Source: DATKJS01 sp050015275
GTDB taxonomy: Bacteria > Acidobacteriota > Aminicenantia > Aminicenantales > Saccharicenantaceae
Assembly: GCA_050015275.1 (NCBI GenBank)
Contig: JBEKBS010000004.1
Span: forward strand, 1 to 64,000
Direction: 5' to 3'
Length of the DNA: 64,000 nt
The position numbers and the translations under genes were made by a program. The notes under the pieces are model-generated. The model saw only the letters and a list, made by a program, of their open reading frames with translations. It had not been told where the DNA came from and ran no database searches. How positions within the stretch are numbered: the stretch's first letter is position 1; each line of letters begins with the position of its first letter. Positions 1 through 7,410 of this stretch are shown piece after piece.

Positions 1-205
1 TGCCTTTGCGGGTCACGAGGAGCACGGCCCCGGGGAAGTCTTTCCGCTGGAGGGCTTCGCCGATGATCTGGTCAAGATAAGCCAGATGCTTCGACGACAT
101 CCCGACCTCCTCCGGCTTGGCGGCCGGGACCGGCTGCCCGAGGAGGAACGGAACGCTCCCCAGGAACAGAAGGACAATCCCCAGGACTGTCGACGGTTTT
201 TTCAT
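1..205 (-). CDS. Serine hydrolase of the beta-lactamase (class C-like) family, 3' end outside window
   Basis: Only the first 68 or so codons are inside the window; the gene continues beyond position 1. The start ATG at 205 follows a GGGGAGG ribosome site. The protein begins with a hydrophobic export signal (MKKPSTVLGIVLLF...), then 'PEEVGMSSKHLAYLDQ', the typical opening of secreted beta-lactamase-fold serine hydrolases (esterase, D-aminopeptidase and penicillin-binding-protein-like enzymes). It ends near 'FPGAVLLVTRKG', just before where the family's SxxK serine would lie, so no catalytic residue can be checked. It lies downstream of the CBM9-like gene on the same strand and may share its transcript. 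Family call is fairly sure; substrate unknown. Confidence 0.72.
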   Translation of the reverse strand, partial: MKKPSTVLGIVLLFLGSVPFLLGQPVPAAKPEEVGMSSKHLAYLDQIIGEALQRKDFPGAVLLVTRKG

Positions 206-241
206 GGCGGCCTCCCCTCTGCCCGGCCCCCGGGGTCGGGC

Positions 242-1393
242 CTATTTTTTCTCCGGCTTCTTCGGCTCTTCGTTCCAGACAAGGCCGTCCTGCCTGATAT
301 GCCAGCTTGCGCCCGCCTTGTTGGTGTAAATGGCTTCGAAAAGGCTCTTGGTGGTCTGGAGGAGCGGCGGATACAGCCAGCCCTTAACCTTCAGCTCCTT
401 CGCGTTCTTCAACCCGAGAGAGCCCAGGTCGTCCGCGAAGGCCCCTTTCTCGTCGAGCTGGGCCCTCTCCCCATAATAGATCTTCCGCAGGGCCCACTTG
501 ACCTTCTCCTCGGGACGGTCGACGAACTTGTCGCCCCCCGAGCCGGCTTTTTTATCCGAAAACTGGACGTAGCCCCACATTTCGGGGTAATGGATGTTGA
601 TGACGCCCTGCGGGGACCACGTCCAGTTATCCTCGGGCAAGTATTGCCCTGAGCACGGATCCTTGGCCTTGACGTACTTCCCGTTCTCGACGTTCAGATA
701 GTATTCGACCCTGGAGAAATTCATCCGCCATTGGTCGCCCGCCGTAGGCCGCTCGGGCTTGCCCGGGATGCATTCCCTGAGCACGCTGAAGGGGATCGCG
801 ATCTCGACCGTCCAGGCCCTGTCCCTGTCCGACGGGTCGTTGAGGGACCCGTTGACATGAACCGCCGTCTTGAGGCCCTTGATATCCCAGGCATTGACGG
901 CAGGCCCGCCGTCGCGGTAAGGGCTGACGAGGAAGAGGTCCCAGACCGTGTTCAGGGCGTTCATCTCGAGCTCGTAGTAATCGTGGGTGTCCCCGTCAGG
1001 GTCAATAAAGACCTCGAAGTCGTTGTCCTGGAAGATGATCGAGTCCCGCTCGGTCAGTGTGGCCCAGACATCGGGCTCTTCAAGGTAAGCTCCGATATAG
1101 AGGAATTGATCATCCCAGAGCAGCTGGACCCTTGTCCGGTAGCGGGGCCTGGGCTTGGCGGGACCTTCAATATCCCCGAAGACTTCGGTCCAATCGGCCT
1201 TCAGCCACGAGTCCTCGCTGAGCCGGCCGTCGATCTCGATGGGGCCGGTCGCGCGCTGAACGATATATCGCTGGGGCGAGAAAGGGATCTTGGGCACAGG
1301 GACGCTCGAAAGCGGTACGGCGGAGAGCGACAAGGATCCTAGGATGAAGCCGATGACGACGAGGGGAAGCCTCGAAGCACAGGTTTTCATCAT
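242..1393 (-). CDS. Secreted protein with CBM9-like (DOMON-type) carbohydrate-binding domain
   Basis: 383 residues from the ATG at 1393, chosen because GGAGG lies 5 nt upstream; a second ATG follows directly at 1390. An N-terminal signal peptide (about residues 1-25) precedes a domain with the hallmarks of family-9-like carbohydrate-binding modules: 'GPIEIDGRLSEDSW' near residue 50, 'LLWDDQFLYIGAYLEEPD', 'DNDFEVFIDPDGD' and 'YYELEMNALNTVWDL'. Such proteins bind sugars, or occasionally heme, outside the cytoplasm. The C-terminal 120 residues are lysine-rich and not recognised. The gene begins 10 nt after the YbaK-type gene and sits with a secreted hydrolase, so a role in extracellular substrate handling is plausible but inferred. 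Confidence 0.75.
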   Translation of the reverse strand: MMKTCASRLPLVVIGFILGSLSLSAVPLSSVPVPKIPFSPQRYIVQRATGPIEIDGRLSEDSWLKADWTEVFGDIEGPAKPRPRYRTRVQLLWDDQFLYIGAYLEEPDVWATLTERDSIIFQDNDFEVFIDPDGDTHDYYELEMNALNTVWDLFLVSPYRDGGPAVNAWDIKGLKTAVHVNGSLNDPSDRDRAWTVEIAIPFSVLRECIPGKPERPTAGDQWRMNFSRVEYYLNVENGKYVKAKDPCSGQYLPEDNWTWSPQGVINIHYPEMWGYVQFSDKKAGSGGDKFVDRPEEKVKWALRKIYYGERAQLDEKGAFADDLGSLGLKNAKELKVKGWLYPPLLQTTKSLFEAIYTNKAGASWHIRQDGLVWNEEPKKPEKK

Positions 1394-1403
1394 CCGATCC
1401 TCC

Positions 1404-1919
1404 TCATGCCCGGAGATCCAGGTAGCGGACATCGTTCCCGGACCAGGCCAGGAATCTCTCGAAGTCCGCGAACGAAATGTCCAGGGTCACCGTGTTGACA
1501 TTGGGATGGAAGCCCAAGAAGCCGCTTCCCCGAAGGTCCTGGTCGACAATGACCCTGACCTCCTTGGCGGCGTCGTTGATCAGTCCGAAGGGTGAAACCG
1601 AGCCCGGCTCGAGACCGAGGCAACGGGCCAGCCGCTCGGGCGAGCCGAAGCTCAATCGGTCCTCCTCGAGCGCTCTGTTCAATCGCCGGAGGTCGATCTC
1701 CCGGGATGTTGGGGCGACCACGAGATAGTGGCGGTTCCCCTTCTTGTTCCGGAGGAAAAGGTTCTTGCAATGCGTTCCCCGGAGCTCCGTCCAGTACTTG
1801 CCGGCGTCCTCGACCGTGAACACGGGCGGATGCTCATGACGGACATAGGCGATCCCCAGGGCGTCCAGGACGTCAAGAACTTTGCGCTCGGCTTCCGTCA
1901 CAGGCTTCTCCGGCCGCAT
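1404..1919 (-). CDS. YbaK/ProX-type aminoacyl-tRNA deacylase
   Basis: 171 residues, the usual length of free-standing YbaK/EbsC-superfamily domains. These cytoplasmic enzymes hydrolyse mischarged tRNAs; the ProX/PrdX branch clears Ala-tRNA(Pro). Visible signatures are 'HEHPPVFTVEDAGKYWTEL', 'GTHCKNLFLRNKKGNRHYLVV', the conserved substrate-site lysine in that stretch, and 'VSPFGLINDAAKEVRVIVD' followed by 'FHPNVNTVTLDIS'. This set matches the ProX subgroup better than YbaK proper. The gene is first of three co-directional minus-strand genes and is divergent from the old yellow enzyme gene. The precise tRNA substrate is inferred. Confidence 0.85.
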   Translation of the reverse strand: MRPEKPVTEAERKVLDVLDALGIAYVRHEHPPVFTVEDAGKYWTELRGTHCKNLFLRNKKGNRHYLVVAPTSREIDLRRLNRALEEDRLSFGSPERLARCLGLEPGSVSPFGLINDAAKEVRVIVDQDLRGSGFLGFHPNVNTVTLDISFADFERFLAWSGNDVRYLDLRA

Positions 1920-2036
1920 CAGGGCGGCAATTCAAAGGTTACGATAAATCAAAGGGCCGCCGCCGCGCAAGCCGGAATTTCCCGACCTGTTCCGAAGCGC
2001 GCCGGTTTCGGTTAGAATAGGCCCTTCGAGGTCAAG

Positions 2037-3143
2037 ATGGCTTCCAACGCGAAAAAAAACGTATCCGTTCTCTTCACGCCCGTCCGGATCGGCCAGGCGC
2101 TCATCCCCAACCGCTTCGTCCGTTCCGCGACCCAGGATTTCATGGCCACGGACGATGGCGAAGTGACGGACAGACAGGTCGAGCTTTTCAGCCGGCTGGC
2201 CGAGGGCGAGGTCGGTCTGATCATCTCAGGCCACGCGTTCGTGGAGCCGCGGGGGAAGGCCAGCCCGCGCCAGCTCGCCGTCCATGACGACCGCTTCATC
2301 AAAGGCTTGGGCCGGATCGCGGCGGCCGTTCATCGCTTCCCCTCGAGGATCTTTCTTCAGATCGCCCACGCCGGAAGGCAAACCAAGGAAAAGCTCTCCG
2401 GCTCGACGCCGGTCTCGCCGTCCGCCGTCTACGACCCGGCTTCCAAGGTCATGCCCCGTGAGCTTTCGACAGACGAGATCAGGGCTCTCATCGAGGCTTT
2501 CGTCCAGGCCGCCCGCCGGGCCAGAGAGGCCGGCTTCGACGGAGTCCAGCTCCACGCCGCCCACGGCTATCTGCTGAGCGCCTTCCTCTCCCCCCATACG
2601 AATCGACGGCAGGACGAGTGGGGCGGCCCGCTCGAAAGCCGGGCCCGGGTCCTCGTCGAGATCCTGAAAGGGATCCGGGCCCTCAATGGAAACGGTTTCC
2701 CCGTCATCACCAAACTCAACTCCACGGATTTCCTGGACGGGGGCCTGAGCGTCGAGGAGAGTGTCCGGGCCGCGATGATCCTGGAAGCCGCCGGCATCGA
2801 CGGGATCGAGGTGAGCGGAGGGACGGCCGAAGCCGGCCGGGGCTCGATCTGGGCCGGGCTCCGGAGCGAGGAGGACGAGGGGTATTTCGTGGCCGCGGCG
2901 GCCAGGATCAAAGCCGCCGTCAAGGTCCCCGTTTTCGGCCTGGGCGGGATCCGGACCTTCGATGTGGCGGAAAGATTCGTCAGGGAGGGCCGGGTCGACC
3001 TGATCTCCCTGAGCCGACCTCTCATCCGCGACCCTTACCTGGTCAAGAATTTCCGGGAAGGCCGCGTCTCGAGATCGGAGTGCATCTCCTGCAACAAGTG
3101 CATGAACCCTCGCGGGATCCGCTGCGCCGAGCTCAAGCCGTGA
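2037..3143 (+). CDS. NADH:flavin oxidoreductase (old yellow enzyme family) with C-terminal cysteine cluster
   Basis: 368 residues; the ATG at 2037 is preceded by GAGG 5 nt upstream. It is an FMN-dependent TIM-barrel ene-reductase: 'LFTPVRIGQALIPNRFVRSA' at the N-terminus, 'LQIAHAGRQT' and 'FDGVQLHAAHGYLLSAFLSP' in the substrate and FMN site, and 'DLISLSRPLIRDPYLV' near the C-terminus. The end carries 'ECISCNKC' plus a fourth Cys (CxxCxxCx7C), resembling the [4Fe-4S] site of 2,4-dienoyl-CoA reductase. However, the second NAD(P)/FAD domain of those larger enzymes is absent. A cytoplasmic redox role is expected; substrate unknown. Its last 11 nt overlap the convergent GH88/105 gene. Confidence 0.88.
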   Translation: MASNAKKNVSVLFTPVRIGQALIPNRFVRSATQDFMATDDGEVTDRQVELFSRLAEGEVGLIISGHAFVEPRGKASPRQLAVHDDRFIKGLGRIAAAVHRFPSRIFLQIAHAGRQTKEKLSGSTPVSPSAVYDPASKVMPRELSTDEIRALIEAFVQAARRAREAGFDGVQLHAAHGYLLSAFLSPHTNRRQDEWGGPLESRARVLVEILKGIRALNGNGFPVITKLNSTDFLDGGLSVEESVRAAMILEAAGIDGIEVSGGTAEAGRGSIWAGLRSEEDEGYFVAAAARIKAAVKVPVFGLGGIRTFDVAERFVREGRVDLISLSRPLIRDPYLVKNFREGRVSRSECISCNKCMNPRGIRCAELKP

Positions 3144-4209
3144 AGGCATCAAGGTCGCGGTGAGCGGCTTCCATCAATAAGAAAAAAGCCTGGCCCTCGG
3201 TGGCCGTCCCGGGCGCTTCGAAGCTCGGCGAGCCGCAGACGCCCTGGACGAGGCCCAGGCCGTCCACCTTGGCCCTGGCCGCGGCCCTCATCTTGTCCGC
3301 CCGGGCTTCGTAGGCCGGGCCGATCCAGCCGCCCTTGATCCCACGGTAGATCGTGTAGGCCATGATCTGGGCCAGGTTGACTTCGACAAAGGTCTTCGGG
3401 TTGTCGAGGACGTCGTGGAAAAGTCCGTCCGGGCGCTGATGGGCCAGGCAGCCGTCGATGACGTCCCTGATGTATGTCTGGAGGCGCTTCTTATCCGCCG
3501 ACATCCGCTCCGGCATGGCTCTCAGGACGCGTGTCATGCCCGCCGCGGCCCAGCCGTTGCCCACCCCCCAGAAATCCTTCCGGCCAAAGTCGTTCTTGGC
3601 GTCGTCCCAGATGTGGGAGAAGAGTTTTTTCCTCCCGTCCCAAAGCAGCTTGCGAAAGCCTTCGATCTGCTTCATGGCTTCGTCGGGTTGGCCGGCGATG
3701 GCCAGGAACGGCGGGGCCATGTACATGGAATCGATCCAGACCTGGGGCTTATCGTCGATGTGATAAAAGGTCCCGTCCTTGCGGCGCGGGGCCTTGTGGA
3801 GGAAGTAATCGAGCATCCGGTCGGCGCCGGCCTTGAGCGTCGGATCGCCGCTTTTGAGGGCGGCATAGAGGACAGCTTCGCCGTTCGCGCCCGGGTCGGT
3901 GACGCCATGGTTGTCGCAGACCTGCCCGAGCCGGCCGTCGTCGGAGATGCGGATGACGGCCTCTTTGGCCATGAGAACGACGAGCTCGTCATCCCCGAGC
4001 TCGAGCAGCGCCTGGGCGGCGACGCCCTGCTCCCAGGCATGGCGCTGCATGGTCAGCATGGCCAGCTTGACCTTCTCGATAAGCGGATCGGCCGCCTGCG
4101 AAATTGCCCTTTGACCTGGGGCGTTTTTCGCCGTCCATGAGACGAGAGGGACTGAGGAGGCGCCCACGGTCAAAAGATTTCTCAGGGCTGTTCGTCTTTT
4201 CATCGCCAT
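3133..4209 (-). CDS. Glycoside hydrolase family 88/105 (unsaturated rhamnogalacturonyl hydrolase-like)
   Basis: 358 residues. The N-terminus 'MKRRTALRNLL' plus a hydrophobic segment is a possible Tat signal, pointing to export. The family removes unsaturated uronic acid from oligosaccharides made by pectin or rhamnogalacturonan lyases. Matching features are an alpha/alpha-barrel sequence with 'HAWEQGVAAQALLELG', 'NHGVTDPGANGEAVLY', 'QVWIDSMYMAPPFLA' (Asp160 is the likely catalytic Asp of YesR/YteR-type enzymes), 'WGVGNGWAAAGM' and 'TATEGQAFFLLMEAAHRDL'. It is divergent from the GH28 gene, with a promoter for each in the 237-nt spacer, so the two are probably induced together for pectin use. 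Exact substrate is inferred. Confidence 0.87.
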   Translation of the reverse strand: MAMKRRTALRNLLTVGASSVPLVSWTAKNAPGQRAISQAADPLIEKVKLAMLTMQRHAWEQGVAAQALLELGDDELVVLMAKEAVIRISDDGRLGQVCDNHGVTDPGANGEAVLYAALKSGDPTLKAGADRMLDYFLHKAPRRKDGTFYHIDDKPQVWIDSMYMAPPFLAIAGQPDEAMKQIEGFRKLLWDGRKKLFSHIWDDAKNDFGRKDFWGVGNGWAAAGMTRVLRAMPERMSADKKRLQTYIRDVIDGCLAHQRPDGLFHDVLDNPKTFVEVNLAQIMAYTIYRGIKGGWIGPAYEARADKMRAAARAKVDGLGLVQGVCGSPSFEAPGTATEGQAFFLLMEAAHRDLDAFTA

Positions 4210-4271
4210 TCCCTCCTCCCTTCTCCTGGCGGACGCGGCCCGGCGCTCCGAGCCCGGGAGGTCCGCCGGCT

Positions 4272-4301
4272 ATTCTAATCCAGCCCCATTGACCCAGGCA
4301 A
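4272..4301 (-). promoter_or_regulatory. Candidate promoter for the GH88/105 gene
   Basis: Read on the minus strand: TTGCCT, 18 nt, TAGAAT. The -10 box lies about 60 nt before the ATG at 4209. It faces away from the candidate GH28 promoter about 100 nt further on. Pattern match only. Confidence 0.42.
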
Positions 4302-4395
4302 GAAGAGGACTCTGATACCGTTCCAAAGGGGTCACAGACATCTTCATCAGTCCGGCAATTGGGAATCCAGGTCCCGGCCAAGATCGAACGCCCAC

Positions 4396-4425
4396 TTGAA
4401 AAGACCTCTCCCGCCGCTGTAATAT
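4396..4425 (+). promoter_or_regulatory. Candidate sigma70-type promoter for the GH28 gene
   Basis: TTGAAA (4396-4401), 18 nt, TAATAT (4420-4425). A start near 4432 would leave a leader of about 15 nt containing GGGAGG, the ribosome site for the GTG start at 4447. Confidence 0.55.
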
Positions 4426-4446
4426 CCCCGCCGCGGGAGGCTCACC

Positions 4447-6060
4447 GTGATCAGAGAGCTTTTGATATCGATCCTCGTCCTGTCCATGGGACAGACGGCC
4501 CTCATGGCCTCGGCGGCGACCGGTCCCTCTTCGGGCATCCGGATCTTCAATGTCAAGGACTACGGGGCGACCGGCCGCAAGGCCGATAACGCGCAGGCCG
4601 CGATCCAAAAGGCCGTGGCCGCCTGCGCCGCCGCCGGGGGCGGTATGGTTTACATCCCTCCCGGAGAATACAGCTCCGGGACCATCCATCTTAAGAGCCA
4701 CGTCCGCCTCTACGCGGAAGCCGGCGCCACGGTCTATTCCATTCACGACAAGGCCCTCTTCGACAAGGACGCCCTGCTCTACGGCGAGGACCTTGCCAAC
4801 ATCACGATCGAGGGCCGCGGCGTCTTCAACGGCGAGGCCGCATATGATTGGCGGCTCAAGGGAGATCACCAGGACGACTTCATCCGGTCCAACCAGGTCG
4901 AGATGGAAAAGCTCGGCAAACCTCTCTTCCGCTCATTTCCCAAGCCGGACCAGACCGGCAAGATGGTCCTCCTCGTCCACTGCAAGGATGTCCGGATCAC
5001 GGGCGTTTCCTTCATCGACTCGCCCTCCTGGACCATGAACCTTGTGGACTGCGAGCGGATGGTCATCGACGGGATCTATATCAGCACGAGCCTGAAGGCC
5101 GGCGTCTGGGCCGACGGCATCGACCCCGACGGCTGCAAGGACCTCCGCATCTCGAATTGCACGATCGAAACCGGCGACGACGCCCTGGTCTTTTATTCGA
5201 TGGACTGGTTCGGCCCGGCCCGCCCGTGCGAGAACATCACCGTCACCAATTGCCGCCTGAGCTCGGCCTCGAGCGCCATCAAGTTCTGCGACGGGAACAT
5301 CGCCGGCATCCGCAACGTGACCATCGACAATTGCGTGATCACCAACTCGAATCGCGGCATCGCCTTCATGACCTTCGACGGGGGCCCCGTGGAGAACATC
5401 GTCCTCTCGAACCTGACGATCGAGACCGTCCGTAACGACTGGTTCTGGTGGGGCGACGGCGAGCCCTTCCATTTCAATATCCGGAAACGGAGCGAGGTCC
5501 ACGCCGGCTGGCCGAAGGCCAAGGACAGGCCGGCCGGGGCCATCCGGAACGTCAAGATCCAGAACGTCATCGCCCGCGGCTACGGGATGAGCGTTTGCAA
5601 CGGCCATCCGGACTCCTGGCTCGACGGCGTCAGCTTCGAGAACGTCAAGCTCACGATCGCCCATGACCCCAAGGCCCCCTATGACAAGGCCGTCGAGGCG
5701 ATCAGGTTCGAGCTGGCCCGCAACCTCCGGCTCCGGGACTTCGAGGTCGTGTGGGAGAAGCCGCTCTATGGGCAGTGGCGGAGCGCGTTCGCCTTCGAGA
5801 ACGTCAAGGGATTGACCCTCGACGGGGTCATCTGCCGCCAGGCTCAGGACGGCGGCGCATCGCCGGCCATCCTCTTCCGCGACGTCGCCGACGCGATCAT
5901 CCGGGACTGCAGGGCCGCCGAGGGCACGGGGACGTTCCTGCTCTTCTCCGGAGAAGGGACCCGGGACATCGTCCTCGCGGGGAACGATCTCCGCCGGGCC
6001 AAAACGGCGTTCACCCTCGCCAACGGGGCCAAGGAAAAGGGAATTGAAATAAAGAATTGA
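4447..6060 (+). CDS. Glycoside hydrolase family 28-like (polygalacturonase superfamily) enzyme
   Basis: 537 residues with a GTG start at 4447, supported by GGGAGG 6 nt upstream. An export signal (about 1-24) is followed by 'FNVKDYGATGRKADNAQAAI', the classic opening of pectate-lyase-superfamily beta-helix proteins, and repeated Asn-rich coils. The GH28 acid region is recognisable as 'ADGIDPDG' (Asp223, Asp226) and 'ETGDDAL' (Asp244, Asp245). By eye the later GH28 motifs are changed: where 'GHG' is expected the chain reads 'SSASSAIKFC', and 'G-x-R-I-K' is replaced by 'GIAFMT'. It may therefore act on an unusual uronate or rhamnogalacturonan linkage, or be catalytically altered. Probable partner of the divergent GH88/105 gene. 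Confidence 0.83.
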   Translation: MIRELLISILVLSMGQTALMASAATGPSSGIRIFNVKDYGATGRKADNAQAAIQKAVAACAAAGGGMVYIPPGEYSSGTIHLKSHVRLYAEAGATVYSIHDKALFDKDALLYGEDLANITIEGRGVFNGEAAYDWRLKGDHQDDFIRSNQVEMEKLGKPLFRSFPKPDQTGKMVLLVHCKDVRITGVSFIDSPSWTMNLVDCERMVIDGIYISTSLKAGVWADGIDPDGCKDLRISNCTIETGDDALVFYSMDWFGPARPCENITVTNCRLSSASSAIKFCDGNIAGIRNVTIDNCVITNSNRGIAFMTFDGGPVENIVLSNLTIETVRNDWFWWGDGEPFHFNIRKRSEVHAGWPKAKDRPAGAIRNVKIQNVIARGYGMSVCNGHPDSWLDGVSFENVKLTIAHDPKAPYDKAVEAIRFELARNLRLRDFEVVWEKPLYGQWRSAFAFENVKGLTLDGVICRQAQDGGASPAILFRDVADAIIRDCRAAEGTGTFLLFSGEGTRDIVLAGNDLRRAKTAFTLANGAKEKGIEIKN

Positions 6061-6111
6061 ATTTTGCCCGGCGTTTGACTAAATTGGTTTTTCGATCTCT
6101 ACGGAGGCTCC

Positions 6112-7410
6112 ATGCAGAACAGCCGTATTCTCAGTCCTCTCGAAGGGATCCACTCCCGTATCCGGGCCCGTTTCCCCCTGGTCGACCGGGATTCGCAGGG
6201 CCGGCGGAGGATCTACCTCAACAGCGGCGCGGGCAGCCTGATGGTGGATACCGCCATAGAGGCGGCGGCCTGGGCGAACCGGACGCTTAATCCGATGCCC
6301 GGGGCCGGCTGCGCCGGGGAGGCCGAGACGGCCCGTTTCCATGACGAAGTCCGGGGCATCGCCGCGGATTTCGTCCATGCCTGGAGCGGCCGCGAGATCT
6401 CCTTCCACACTTCGACGACCGCCGCCTTCTTCAACCTGGCCTTCGGTCTACGCGAAACCGTCGGACGGGGCGACAACCTGCTCGTGACCGACCTCGACCA
6501 TATGGCCAACATCTCTCCCTGGGAAACCGTCCTGGGTGAAGGAAACGGCTCGGAGGTCCGGCGGGCCAGGGTCTCGATCGAAGGGACCCTCGACTTCGAA
6601 CACCTCCTGGCCCTCACGGACCCGAAAACCCGGCTCCTGGCCGTGACCATGGCCTCCAACGGATTTGGCACGGTCCCTCCCCTGCCCGAAATCGTCTCCG
6701 CTGTCCGGAGGAAGTCGCCGGAATGCCTGATCGCGGTCGACGCCGTTCATCACGCCCTTCACGGGCCCATCGACGTCCGGTCCATCGGCTGCGATTTTCT
6801 GGCTTTTTCTGGATACAAGGTTTTCGGACCCATGCTCGGCGTCCTTTGGGGCAAGGGAGAGATCCTGGAGGGGATCAAGCCTTACCGCGTCGAAACCAAC
6901 ACGAACGAGCCTCCGTGGAAGCTCGAGCAAGGCATGCTCAACAACGCCTCTCTGGCCTCGCTCAAGGCGGCCCTGGAATACCTCCTCTGGCTCGCGGACG
7001 AGGCCGCCGGGCCCGGACAGGCCTTCGCCGGACGCCGCGAGCGGCTCGCCTTCGCCATGATGGCCATCGCCGACTACGAGAGAGGGCTTTCCCGCCGCGT
7101 CCTCGAAGCCTTCGGGCGGCTCGGTCTGCGGGGTTTGACGTGTTACGGTCTCGCGGACCCCGACCGGTGCGCTGAGCGCGACCCGACCTTCGCCTTCGAA
7201 ATCTCCGGCCAGCCGCCCCACGAAACTAAAAGGCTTCTGTGGGACCGTTACGGGATCCAGATCGGGGACGGGAACCATTATTCCGCAGCCGTCTATCGCC
7301 ATCTCAAGAAGCCCGCGGTCTGCCGGGCCAGCTTCGCCCATTATGACAAGCTGGAGACTGTCGACCTGTTCCTCGCCGCACTCGAAGACATTGCCGGTGG
7401 CAAATCATGA
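6112..7410 (+). CDS. Class-V PLP aminotransferase / cysteine-desulfurase-like protein
   Basis: 432 residues; start ATG with GGAGG 5 nt upstream. Fold-type I PLP enzyme of the NifS/SufS/isopenicillin-N-epimerase group: 'RIYLNSGAGSLM', 'ISFHTSTTAAFFNLAFGL', 'LLVTDLDHMANISPW', the PLP-binding Asp and His in 'IAVDAVHHALHGPIDV', and Schiff-base Lys236 in 'FSGYKVFGPMLGVLWG'. No conserved Cys loop of a true cysteine desulfurase is obvious near the C-terminus. No Fe-S assembly genes are nearby; the neighbours are peptidases. Another role, such as a C-S or C-N lyase or an aminotransferase in amino-acid breakdown, is therefore as likely. Its stop overlaps the next start (ATGA), so the two are translationally coupled. 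Confidence 0.82.
   Translation: MQNSRILSPLEGIHSRIRARFPLVDRDSQGRRRIYLNSGAGSLMVDTAIEAAAWANRTLNPMPGAGCAGEAETARFHDEVRGIAADFVHAWSGREISFHTSTTAAFFNLAFGLRETVGRGDNLLVTDLDHMANISPWETVLGEGNGSEVRRARVSIEGTLDFEHLLALTDPKTRLLAVTMASNGFGTVPPLPEIVSAVRRKSPECLIAVDAVHHALHGPIDVRSIGCDFLAFSGYKVFGPMLGVLWGKGEILEGIKPYRVETNTNEPPWKLEQGMLNNASLASLKAALEYLLWLADEAAGPGQAFAGRRERLAFAMMAIADYERGLSRRVLEAFGRLGLRGLTCYGLADPDRCAERDPTFAFEISGQPPHETKRLLWDRYGIQIGDGNHYSAAVYRHLKKPAVCRASFAHYDKLETVDLFLAALEDIAGGKS

Noticed and set aside
6112..7410. Calling the class-V PLP enzyme a cysteine desulfurase (sufS/iscS)
   Set aside because: No clear catalytic Cys loop and no Fe-S assembly neighbours, so only the family level is claimed.
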